A DNA stretch of 64,000 nt from Lophius americanus (taxonomy: Eukaryota > Chordata > Actinopteri > Lophiiformes > Lophiidae): positions 14,844,501 through 14,908,500 of the forward strand of contig JBBDHG010000009.1 in assembly GCA_037951165.1 (NCBI GenBank), read 5' to 3'. The translations under genes were made by a program, and so were the position numbers. The notes beneath the pieces were generated by a model. That model saw nothing but the letters and a program-made list of their open reading frames with translations. It did not search any database and was not told the DNA's origin. Positions 36,453 through 49,900 of the stretch are shown piece by piece; position 1 is the first letter of the stretch, and the number at the start of each line of letters is the position of its first letter.

Positions 36453-36605
36453 ATGCAAGAACGATCAATGGAAATAAACCTGTGGTCTTGTCCTCCCACC
36501 TGATGAAGAAGTTCTCAAATGACTCAGCCATTGTCCGATACATATCAGAGGGTTAGTTAAACTTAATGGTTTAATGATTTTTATTCCCATTGGTCGTTCT
36601 TGCAT
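36453..36605. mobile_element. Inverted-repeat-flanked segment, MITE-like
   Basis: The left end ATGCAAGAACGATCAATGG is matched, on the opposite strand, at the right end (36579-36605 reads as TTATTCCCATTGGTCGTTCTTGCAT on the plus strand in parts). The arms are about 26 bases with two or three mismatches around a core of about 100 bases. No coding capacity. It abuts the GATA array directly. Could be a small non-autonomous DNA transposon or a simple hairpin. Confidence 0.5.
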
Positions 36606-37920
36606 AATTTTCTTCTATACAATTACGTAAATGTAAAACAATACAGATTTTCAACGTGAATGTTTCTTACATCGAGATGTGGACTGTGATTTAAGCTGAC
36701 AAGCTAACTGCTGCAGCCGAATAAATGAAATGTATTTGGAAAAGGCCAAAATGCAATATATTTTACCTTATATTTTCAACTAGTTTGCATGAATCCATCT
36801 CCCCTTAGCCACCCGCACATCACACACAAGGACCTTATAATGGTGAAGAAATGAGAGGAAATGTGAAACTTGACAGTCCACATTGAGAGACCAACATCAT
36901 GTCAATATTGTATTCTGTTTGTTGATTGGTAAGGGAGAACGTCCCTTGGAGCATAGTTTCTCTTGTTTGGCCAATAGCAGATAAACGTGAAAAAAGAAGT
37001 AACACACTGACATTTATTAAATTGAGCTAGTAGATCCTGGCTCCAGAGGAGGATAAGTCTTTCCCTTGTTGCCCTGTGGTGGTCACTGTTGAAGCATAAT
37101 CTGAAATTCATTAATGGATTTCTTCAAAAGAAGATAAAATGTTTTATAAATGATAATGCGATTTGGTAATGGTTTATTTCAACCAATTATTCTTTTTATA
37201 TTTTGATCTCCCTCTTGTCTCTCATAAACAGAGGAGGACCATTCTCCTCTGGTCTGAACTAGATCTGATCTAATTTTCTCAAACATAGAAATCATGTAGT
37301 GTCTCATTCAGCTTCTTTCTTGTATAGTCCCTAAGATCTAATTTGCCCTAAACCAAAATAACTGTGTTTAGTCTACCTCAGCAGATGTTGCCCCTACAAA
37401 GGTCTTTTGTAGCTACACAGCTTTTACTTTCACCAAAATTCTTCCATGACGATATGCAGCCTTTAGCTAAAGTCTTTGCCGTTACCCTGTGGGTTTCTTC
37501 AAATCATTTACCCACAGCTCATCTCCTGTCTCATACAATAATACTTTTTGGGGAATGTCAAAAAAGTAATTTTAAATGCTTATTGAGACACATTTTTAGT
37601 GAAATATCTGGTAACATACATATATATATATATATATAGTAGGTATAGTATTTTATTCATTTGTTAGAAAGTTGACTGTAACAGCTCTATAAATCTCAAT
37701 AAAACTGCTTTCTCTGTGATACAATTCTTTCTACAATACATATGGCATGATGGTCATGTGGAATCGAGACAATTTCACATCAGAAGTCACACATAATCTT
37801 GATGATATGGATCACACATTTATTGCAAACAATATGAAGTGTGACTCATTAAACGTCAACCAGCCACTTCTTCCTGTAACACAATCAGATCACTGTTTCA
37901 AAAATATATGCGAACCAAGG

Positions 37921-40900
37921 TTAGGTCAGTCTAACCTTGCAGGTTCTCACACTGCTGTTTTCCCACATGTACAGAAGCCGTTTGCTGGGATAATATGAAA
38001 GCATTGCCAAGATGCCATTATCTGGCCTTAAATCAAAACTTACGTCCAGTGGACTGGCTTTCTTTAAATCAAAGGCATATGTTACTCTTCTGTCTCTGAC
38101 ATCAGTAAAATATAGGACCCCACACACAATGAAAGCATTTCCTGCTTTAGTTGTCGGGTATTGGGTGTTAATGACCGACTCCACAGCGTATGACTCTGGG
38201 TTAAGTTTTGCGACCATCGTATAATCGTCTGTATCTGCTGCAAAGATGACCCACAGTCCATTTTCATCCACAGAGAACTTGAAATACGTCTTGGAGTTGC
38301 GGAAAAGATAGGTCAGATTGTGATATCTGCTGTTTCCCATGATCAGAGATTCTGTTCTCCCAGTGCTCAGGTTTAATCTGCAACATTTTGATCAAAGGTA
38401 GGTTAATAAGTTGTTTATATGGAAGTCACATGTGTCATAACACAGACATCAAAATGTAAGTGTTTTGATGTTAGTAAGGCAAGAATTAAGTTTTGAACCT
38501 ATTTAACACAAACACTTACTTTATAAGTCGGTTTGTTCCTGCATTGTGGAAGTACAGCGACTTATTGTAAACAGCATGACCACAGCCCTGGTAGAAGGTT
38601 CTGACGTCTATGACGTGGTCCGTCTGAGTCTGAAATCTTGAAATATTCCTTTGCTCTGTCAAACGTCGGCCTGGGGAGGAATTGTTTTTATGTTTAATCC
38701 ACAATAACTCCCACATCTCAACGATGAATGATAAAGCTGTGATTGCTTTAAGATAACCTGAAAAATGGTCAGCCAACCAGTATCGCCCGTCATCCTGCTG
38801 CGATGCATCAGACATCCAGGCTCCAAAGGTACTTTGCATTTTGATGGATTTCTCCGAACATTTAATACGTTTAATTTTGCACTCTGTGGATGAAGATAAT
38901 TACATCAGTATTTTAAGAAGTTATCAGACTTATTGACTCATCACTTTAATATTTTAACAGGATGTTCTGACTAGTTCTTGTCTTTGTCTTTCTGGCTGTC
39001 ACGTTGATCTGGTTGTTGAGTTGAAATGAAGAGTCTTGAGTGAAACGAGGGGGAAAACGGCTCATTCTTATTTTTGCCTTTTTTACACATGACATATAAA
39101 TATAGTGAAAATTCAGTTCAATATTCAATTTATTATTATATGACTGATAATATAAGTTTCATGGGACTTTGAAATAAAAATGTTTAAAGATGATGAAAAT
39201 GTAATTAAATACAAATTTAAAATGCCAACATTAAACCAATTATGGGTGACAATTGTTTTTTTTTTTGTTTTTTTTACCAATTTCCATAGGTGTATCCATG
39301 ATATCCTCACTGTTATTAGTAGTGTTCCTCCTCAGAGCCGGGTTTGCAGAGAGCGAGGCTGTGAAATAAGAGCAAATACATAGATATAATAGATAAATAA
39401 AAGACGTAAACGGTGTTATTTCACAGCATGAATGACCAAAAGTGAATGTTTTTAGGTCTTTGTTAACCATTTAATGCCCTGCTCAACTGTTTGGTCAAGC
39501 GCATTTAAGTCACTATTTCTTATTGAAAATGATCTGTGCCACTTGATTAAACCTGTTGGAAACACCTGAACTACATGAATGACGTAAATTATGCCAAACA
39601 CTAGCCACTAGACAATGTCAAGCGAGACATTTTGTGTCTGTTTGGTGAAAATATCAAAGGTTGGTTGGGAAATCTTTTTGCATTCTATAACATGTGAGGA
39701 CATACTGGATGGAATTATATCATTATTATCATTATTTTCAATTAAATACAAAAATCTTGAGAAATCGTTGGCGTCATTATAATACATTTCATTACTAATA
39801 ATTATTTCATCATACATTATGATCTTTCTTTTCACTGTTGAAAAACATTCTCGACTAAATTATTTGTTTTGATAAATAAATTGACAAAAGAAATAAAATA
39901 TGCAAAACAATTCTACTTTTTTTACATTGTATTTTCCCTAGTGAGGACATTAAAGGGTAAGTGGTGACTTTTATATGCAGTTCAAAACAGACCTACGTGT
40001 TAATGAGTCTGCTACCCTTGTGGCATTTCCTCTTTTTGTATCTTTCAAGGTATTGTGCCTTTCAACTTCATGATTTAATGGTGCTTCTAAAAATAACAAG
40101 TACTGTGTTCAACATGGTTTTTCATATGGTCCAAGTCATTTTCTCTTACAGCCTCCCTCTAAAGTGGGTGTTTACTAGATACATTTATAACCTAACATTG
40201 TTTAAAAAAAATAGTCCTGTAAGCACAAGCAAAGAATTAATCTAAATTAGCACAGAGGCTTGTTTACTGGATTTTATATTTACACACATGAACTGGTGAA
40301 TTTGTCAAATACATCATAAAATCATACAATAGTTTTTACCACTTTTCATGGGTGTAACTTTGCTGTTTCTGCTTCCATTGAGGGTGTCACTGTTTTGAAT
40401 CTTGTCTGGAAAAAGAAGGGCTGTAAAGTGAATCTAGAGATTATGTTACATCAAAAAGTATAAAGGTGTTGTAGTGTAGCTCATGTCAATTTAATAATAT
40501 GCTAATTAGGGTTTCTTAACAGGAAATGTGAAAGAAAATATTTCACAAGACAATAAACATTAAGTCATGGTACATAGATTTAAATAATAGAATAGAAAGA
40601 TCCCGGTCTGGGAGGAGTTGGATTTGCATTATCCTGCATAATAGAAAGAATAATAGAATAATAACCGTAGAATAGATACATTTGACTATGAGTAATAATA
40701 CATAATAATATTAAAGAACTTAGTTAAGACAAAGTTGGTACCTGTTGGTAATTTCAGTGGTGCCTCTGTAACACTGTCTGTGTCTGAATCAGTCATGATG
40801 TCATGGCTGAACTCTGGAGGGACGGATACTGAATCTAGAGAGGGAGAGAAAAAGGTACTGATTAAACACGTTTTTGCAAATCAACCACAATTAAGTCTGA

Positions 40901-43900
40901 CAATGATGTCTTACTAAAATCAGAGCGATTGCTCACCAGATTCTGTACTTTTATCAAGAGGTCTTTCAGAGTCGGTAATGTTCAGCACATCTCGGTCTTT
41001 ATAAGGTGTTGGTGAGTCAAAGCGAAGCAGAGATAACATTCAGTATGAATAGATGGAACAGATATTTAAGCCTTTTATAAACATTAACGGTTAATTCAAA
41101 ATCCCTCTTAGAGTGCGTACCTCCACCAACACCATAGTCATTGGTATTGTGAATGCAGGATTGCGAACAGAATATTTCTATGTGGTCTAATTAATACTTT
41201 TAAAGTACTCAAATACTTGTTCCATTGCTTAAAGTTTCAGAGTGAACCATGTCAAAGAGTAAGTAACATTCAAAACATGTGAAGCTTCATGAATAGGATG
41301 AGGTTTTGACAACACTGGAGAGAAATGTGAGTAATTATATAACGTGACGATCTAATCTGTTCGGACAAAAACATTTCCCGGATGAGTTTTGAATTTTCCT
41401 ACCTATGAATTTGGAAGCTGGAGCCTCAGTAACAGCCTCCCTGCTGGATTCAATCCCCGACACCCATGTGTGGTCTGGACGAGGGGACACTAACTCTGCA
41501 GGGAATACAACAGAATGGAGATAAAAGTACCTTTCTAAGAGGAGCCAGTCAATATGCCATCATAGGTTCCCGTTCTGAGTTGATATCACTAAGCTAGTAT
41601 TAATATGGTAAAAACTACAAAATGAATGCATCGTGGTTGTTAACTAGATTTGTATCTGTGCCTGGACTTAAGTAAACACACATCTGAATGGCTGCAGTGT
41701 GAACGAAATGGCAGCGTCTTACCACTTTCCATGGAATTGGTGAAGTTTTTGGTGTCATTGAAATTGTCACTGTTTTGAATCTTGTCTGGAAGAAGAAGGG
41801 CTGTAAAGAGAATCTAGAGATTATGTAACATAAAAAAGTATAAAGGTGTTGTAGTGTAGCTCATATCAATTTAATAATATGCTAATTAGGTTTTCTTAAC
41901 AGGAAATGTGGAAAAAAAAAATCACAAGACAATAAACATTAAGTCATGGTACATAGATTTAAATAATAGAATAGAAAGATCCCGGTCTGGGAGGAGTTGG
42001 ATTTGCATTATCTATTATTAGAATAGATACATTTAATGACGAGTAATAATACATAATAATATTAAAGAACATAGTTAAGACAAAGTTGGTACCTGTTGGT
42101 AATTTCAGTGGTGCCTCTGTAACACTGTCTGTGTCTGAATCAGTCATGATGTCATGGCTGAACTCTGGAGGGACTGATACTGAATCTAGAGAGGGAGAGA
42201 AAAAGGTACTGATTAAACACGTTTTGAGGTTAAAGGTTTTTGCAAATCAACCACAATTAAGTCTGACAATGATGTCTTACTAAAATCAGAACGATTGCTC
42301 ACCAGATTCTGTACTTTTATCAAGAGGTCTTTCAGAGTCGGTAATGTTCAGCACATCTCGGTCTTTATAAGGTGTTGGTGAGTCAAAGCGAGGCAGAGAT
42401 AACATTCAGTATGAATAGATGGAACAGATATTTAAGACTTTTATAAACATTAAGGGTTAATTCAAAATCCCTCTTAGAGTGCGTACCTCCACCAACACCA
42501 TAGTCATTGGTATTGTGAATGCAGGATTGTGAACAGAATATTTTTACGTGGTCTAATTAATACTTTTAAAGTACTCAAATACTTGTTCCATTGCTTAAAG
42601 GTTCAGAGTGAAACTCTTCTTAGAAAACTTGAGAAAAAGTGAGATTGCATTAATTCTTCGTCTTGTACTATATTGCTCCAAAAATTTGAAATTGAAAAAG
42701 AACTCTTCCAAATATTCTAACTCACAGCAACAATTATTATTATTGAATTTCTATGCCAATATTCACTCACTCTAACATTTATACAACAATCTTGTTCGTA
42801 CATTGCTTTTTGAAACTAAGAATGGATCATGTATTGAAAATGATAAACTCTCATTGCAACTATTTGATTAATTGAAATAATCATGTTTTTAAAACTATGT
42901 ATTCAAATTTCATATACTACAGTATATATCTGTTGATTATGAAAACCATTAAATGTAATCAGTTATAAAATATAAACAAGGTTTAAATATGCCTTGCGAG
43001 AGAAAAAGCAGGATTGAACTGGTTAACATTTATAAGAATGGTTTACATATCATTGACATTGTTTTGAATGGAACATTTATTTAAAACACATAAGTTAATA
43101 GGAACTCTTATATGTATCTCGTTCGTACTTGTTTTAAGGAAATATGCATAATATTAGTTTTATTAGTTTGTTTATGTTAAAATGATTTAATCCAAATGCA
43201 TGGAGATTTTATATGTAATTAAAAAACATAAATACATACATAAACATTAGGCTTAAATATTCTGTTGTCTTCTTAAAGGGGTTCTTAATTTATTTATTTT
43301 TAAATCCATGTCAAAGAGTAAGTAACATTCAAAACATGTCCAGCTTCATGAATAGGATGAGGTTTTGACAACACTGGAGAGAAATGTGAGTAATTATATA
43401 ACGTGACGATCTAATCTGTTCGGACAAACATTTCCCGGATGAGTTTCGAATTTTCCTACCTATGAATTTGGAAGCTGGAGCCTCAGTAACAGCCTCCCTG
43501 CTGGACTCAATCCCCGACACCCATGTGTGGTCTGGACGAGGGGACACTAACTCTGCAGGGAATACAACAGAATGTAGATACAAGTACCTTTCTAAGAGGA
43601 GCCAGTCAATATGCCATCATAGGTTCCCGTTCTGAGTTGATATCACTAAGCTAGTATTAATATGGTAAAAACTACAAAATGAATGCATCGTGGTTGTTAA
43701 CTAGATTTGTATCTGTGCCTGGACTTAATTAAAAACACATCTGAATGGCTGCAGTGTGAACGAAATGGCAGCGTCTTACCACTTTCCATGGAATTGGTGA
43801 AGTTTTTGGTGTCATTGAAATTGTCACTGTTTTGAATCTTGTCTGGAAGAAGAAGGGCTGTAAAGAGAATCTAGAGATTATGTAACATAAAAAAGTATAA

Positions 43901-46900
43901 AGGTGTTGTAGTGTAGCTCATATCAATTTAATAATATGCTAATTAGGTTTTCTTAACAGGAAATGTGGGGGGAAAAAAAAGTCACAAGACAATAAACATT
44001 AAGTCATGGTACATAGATGTAAATAATAGAATAGAAAGATCCCGGTCTGGGAGGAGTTGGATTTGCATTATCTATTATTGGAATAGATACATTTAATGAC
44101 GGGTAATAATACATAATAATATTAAAGAACATAGTTAAGACAAAGTTGGTACCTGTTGGTAATTTCAGTGGTGCCTCTGTAACACTGTCTGTGTCTGAAT
44201 CAGTCATGATGTCATGGCTGAACTCTGGAGGGACTGATACTGAATCTAGAGAGGGAGAGAAAAAAGGTACTGATTAAACATGTTTTGAGGTTAAAGGTTT
44301 TTGCAAATCAACCACAATTAAGTCTGACAATGATGTCTTACTAAAATCAGAACGATTGCTCACCAGATTCTGTACTATTATCAAGAGGTCTTTCAGAGTC
44401 GGTAATATTCAGCACATCTTTGTCTTTATAAGGTGTTGGTGAGTCAAAGCGAGGCAGAGATAACATTCAGTATGAATAGATGGAACAGATATTTAAGACT
44501 TTTATAAACATGAAGGGTTAATTCAAAATCCCTCCATCAGTACTTCCACCAACACCATAGTCATTGGTATTGTGAATGCAGGATTGTGAACAGAATATTT
44601 TTACGTGGTCTAATTAATACTTTTAAAGTACTCAAATACTTGTTCCATTGCTTAAAGTTTCAGAGTGAGTTTCGAATTTTCCTACCTATGAATTTGGAAG
44701 CTGGAGCCTCAGTAACAGCCTCCCTTCTGGACTCAATCCCCGACACCCATGTGTGGTCTGGACGAGGGGACACTAACTCTTCAGGGAATACAACAGAATG
44801 GAGATAAAAGTACCTTTCTAAGAGGAGCCAGTCAATATGCCATCATAGGTTCCCGTTCTGAGTTGATATCACTAAGCTAGTATTAATATGGTAAAAACTG
44901 CAAAATGAATGCATCGTGGTTGTTAACTAGATTTGTATCTGTGCCTGGACTTAAGTAAACACACATCTGAATGGCTGCAGTGTGAACGAAATGGCAGCGT
45001 CTTACCACTTTCCATGGAAATGGTGAAGTTTTTGGTGTTATTGAAATTGTCACTGTTTTGAGTCAAGTCTGGAAGAAGAAGGAGATGAGATTTTGGGATG
45101 TTTATAAAAGATAATAGCGACGTCTGGCTTTAAACATACATTGAGATACAAGGGATTTTTAAAATATACTTGTTAGTAGGTGATGTGGTGCATCTGAAAC
45201 ACTCTCTGTGTTGCTGTCATTCAAAATGTGGCGGCTGTACTCCGGATAAACTGATACTGAATCCAGACCAAAGGAAGAGACTTGTTGTTTACATCCAGTA
45301 TAGTCATATTTCAATGAAGTTATTCTGCCACATAAACAATCATTTACCTGCTTCCATTCTTGTGTCCAGAAGTATTTCCCAGTCAGTTGCGTTCAATATG
45401 GTTGGTGATTCTGTGGAAATACAGGGGAGTCTCAAATTGGTTTTAATGTAAATCAAGTATCTATGTTCCTTTGATGTTCTTTTGAGGGAAAGGGGGAGCT
45501 GGGGGGCTGGGAGAGGAACAGGAAATGACACAACAATATGTGTATACTGTGAAGCAGAACACTGTACACAACTACCCACCGACCAGACCGAAACCTCTGA
45601 ATGAAAGTTTCATCTGCTGGAGAGGAGAAACATTGAAATAGTGCAAAGATAAACCAATAAACACATAAGTAGGCACTACTTTCTAACCAATTCTGTGTAA
45701 GATTTAAGCTTATAAGAAAAATCCCAATCAGAAAACAGTTTATTGCAGTTTAAGTCACACATACAAAGAATTTCAACGGGTGTCTTGGTGCAAAGCATGC
45801 AATCCCAGAAATCCAGGTATAAATACAAGCATGCATGTATGCCTACGTGCATAAAAGTGACAGTGCAGTGGTGCAGACTGGGCAGAAGAATAAAGGTGCA
45901 GTTAGGATCAGATCAGTCAGATGTGAGTTTTTGCCTCCAGTCTAAGTGCATTCCCTCGCCTTTTCTACCTCCTGACCTACAGCCGCCTCAAACCGTCAAA
46001 AAAGTGAAAATTCTGAAAATATTGAGAACATTTCTCAGACGTATTTACATTGTTTGGTATATCCAACAAACAGTGCAAACTTTAGAATTAAATACATGTT
46101 CATTATGTATTAATAATAATAAAATAATGAACATTATTAAAAAATGAAAGATTTTCACATTTCGGACCATGAAATATTTTGCATGAAAAACAGCCGATAA
46201 ATAAATATCAGATAGTTATCAAATACTTACTAATTAATTTGATCACAATCAACATATTTATTAATGCCCTAATAATAATGTTAGAGCTACCTACTATTGG
46301 TAGGACCTGTTGGGTTTAGTCATTGATAAAAAATAAACCCCATTATATTTTACAAGAATACGTTTTTATGCAAATATCTTAATTGTCTATCTTTCTCTGT
46401 TTATATTTGGAAACTTGTAATTGAAGTGCAGTATGTATGAGGGAAACTCAGGCACTTGCATTTGACCCATCCCTGCAGGAACAGTGGGCGGCCCCTTTGA
46501 GGGGCATATTGGGTTCAGGGTCTTGCTAAGGGACCCTATTATTTGCAGACTTACGTAGGCTGCTGAGCAAACGTTAGTTAGATTCCACAACACTGATCAT
46601 TAATCATCATATTATATTAAAGATAAAGCCCAAGAAACAAGCATCCCACCATCTAAATCACTGAATCATAAGTTCTGAATTTCTTCTCCTACCAGATGTG
46701 TGGACCGTTGAACTGCTGCTGCTGTTTTCTGTGTCACTTCCATGAAACTCCTCAACGCCCAGAAGAGGAGAGGAAACTAAATTCAGGAGCAAATGAGTGA
46801 GAAGAGTGAAAGGACAAATGAGAGAAGAAAAAAAATGAGAGAAAAAAAAGAAATGAGAGAACAAATAGAACAATTATTATTATTTTTAAAATATTATAAA

Positions 46901-49900
46901 AAATTTAATAATCATTAAAGTTTTAATAACCAGCATGAAGTGGACACATGGTTGACACTGAGCAAATTTAGCCTTTAAGGTCAATAAATATTATTTTAAG
47001 ATGCTAATTAAGAGCCTTCTTGACCTTTATTTGGGATTTGGATTGGATTTTTTTTTACAACCAATAGAACTAGACAGCGGAACCATGCCATGATGACATT
47101 TGGGATTGACTGTTGATGATCATTCTGTGGAGATGTTCCTACCCGTCATATTGGCTTGATGGCCGTGTTCCTGGACGGTCTTGTTTCTCATTCCATTCGA
47201 TCCGTACCATACAGGAAAGGGTGGACCAGGTGGACCTGCTGGTCCAGGTGGACCTCTTGGACCAGATTGACCTTTAAATATGTAGATTCAAGGGGCTACA
47301 TTTCAGACAAATATCTGAGTGCTGCTCAACAGTACTAGTACTAGAGAAGACAAATATCCTTCAATATAACAGAAATGTCTTGTATTTTCAACAAAAAAAA
47401 AAAGCTGCCAATTTGTTTCGAGACTTTAACTTTGATAGAATCCTTCAGACTAACATAAGACCATAATGATCCAGAAGATGATTAGAAAGCTAAAATGAGT
47501 CATTAGTTATTGCTTGTTACAAGCAATTGCTTGTTACAAGCAATAACTAATATATCTTGAACTAATAAAAACTTAATAAATCTTTTTTCTAATCTGAAGG
47601 CTTTTTTTAGTGTCATTTCTTAATACTCTAAAATAAAATAAAAGTAGTGCAAGGTCAAAGTAGATGGATAAATAGAAACTTTAGTAATCCCCAAAGGGAG
47701 AAATTTAGTTGTTGCAGCAGCTCCAGCATACATAAAAACATATAATAGGACTAAATAAGAGGTACTATATAATAAGACATTTTATAGACATGTTTATATA
47801 TAAACATTTATATATGTTTTAATGTATATATATACACATATTTATATACATCCATCCATATGTATGTATACTGTATACTGTATATACATACGTTCGCATA
47901 CTTCAATCCAAAATAAAGAAATAAAAAAATATACATCTAAGTTAAAATACAGATTTTAGCTTACATGATAAAATATGATCGATTAGATAGAGATCGATTT
48001 TCTTAAAATTTGTTTATGCAAAACATTTTCTGATGCAAAACATGCTTTTGACAGAGATTATTAGTCCTATTAGAATATGTATTTAAATACTGTCAAATGA
48101 TCCTGTGACATTGAACAAAATATTTACTGTCAAACCATTTTTTGTGTTCAATTTGAAGTCATATAAAACATTTATAACATATAACATTAACACAAATGAT
48201 GGGATGATGGCAAAGTTGTTGGTCCATTTGTTTATAATATCCCACACAAGGAAGCAAATAAAATGTCCATCTTACTATTCTTGAAACCTCCCCAGCAGTT
48301 TAAAGAAGGCGTTTAACAAGAAGAATATTAATTACATATTTTATAAAATCAGGTTTTAAGGGGTTAATATTAGAGTCAGTCTTCGTGAATCTGTTTTACG
48401 TAGATTTTCCCCTTGTTAAAAGACATTGCTCATATTAAGTGTCATCTCTCACCCCGGATTAAAATATAACTATAGGTTTCACCTTTCAGTCCAGGAGGTC
48501 CGGGATTCCCCTAAGGTTTAATAATATGATACCAAAACTCAACAATGGGGGACTTTTTTCTAACTAGTGACTGACTTGTGTGTTTTTAGAATATTTGCCT
48601 GATATGGAGCACACATCATGCGGGGTCAGTCTACCAGGAGGGGTTAAAAAATGAAAAGACAAAAAAATCTCACACCTCTCCTTCCTCGTTTCCCCTCCGA
48701 CCCTGGTGGTCCTGTCAAACCATCTCTCCCAGGCAAACCTACAGGGCAAAGGTACCGTGGTTGGAGGCACATATTCTGCTCAGTATAAGTAAATGCAGCA
48801 AAGTCAGGTGCCTGTTTTTACCTGGTGGTCCAGGTGGGCCTAGGGAAAATAACACAACATTTTACACAAATATAATACAGTATAAGCACAAAAACATAAA
48901 ATAAAGTTCTGGAAAGGAGAGTATTTGAAGTTTACCTGTTAAACACATTCCTCTAGAACTGTTACACAGACGTATAAAGGCTTTCACCTGAAATAAAGGA
49001 AATTAGGGGAAAAGCTGGTGAGATCAGTTTTGGCTACACTTGGAACATTTACTTCTTAATGTAACGCATTAATCATTTGGCTACAACCATGTTTTTGAGA
49101 TAAATATTCAAAATATTTAGACTATAACAATTTTAGTCTTACGTTAGTCCAATAAGTAGAGCCGAAAAGTTTGGTCAGTAAGTTTAACAGCAATTTTTTG
49201 GCAACAATTTTTATGATCAACTGATTGGTCATATCTTTTTCTATTCTTTGAAATGCACCTGTTCCTACCTCACAAATGTGACTGTTCGCTGGATTTCTTA
49301 TATCACAGTAAATTCAGTTTCTCTGGGTTTAGAATTATAGGTCCTAAAAAAACAGTCAGTTTGATGACATGGCTTTTTCTCTATTTCATGTCATTTCAGT
49401 ATTAATTGATAGTAATTATTAATCAAAGAGGCCAATAATAAAACCAGACTTTGTTATATTTTTTTCTGACAAATGCGCTCTCTGTTACGTAGACACACCA
49501 GTCGGCTAAAACATTAAAACCAGTATCAGGTTATAATGTAATGGCTGATAAGAGTAAATACAATCACTCGTTCTCAGGCGGTGTGAAAGGTTTAGGGAGG
49601 AGCTGACTCTAAGTACATATCCAGGAAACATTCAGTGGAAAACAAGACTTCTTCCTAATCTTTGCAACAGACTCGTCCATTCTTCACAGCACACTGAAAT
49701 TCTGCTAATCCCCAAAGGGAGAAGGAGGAAATATTTCTGTTCAAGAGTGCTGGCTAATAATTACATAAAGAAGAATTCATTAAGCACTCATATGAAGTAA
49801 ACAGACTTGTAATATGGGTAATTTTGTGAAAAACCTCCCAGGTCTTACAGGAACCATGTATGCCATCAGCATCATCACATCCTTCTCGTATTGGCTTTGT

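Noticed and set aside
40388..45050. CRISPR-like array
   Set aside because: Unit size is over 1.2 kb and each unit contains spliced exons of a vertebrate gene; nothing here is prokaryotic.
45576..45616. Longer forms of the small gldn exon using GTGGGT or GTAGTT donors
   Set aside because: Only the 33-base form keeps the phase needed by the neighbouring exons; even that form has a weak donor and is uncertain.
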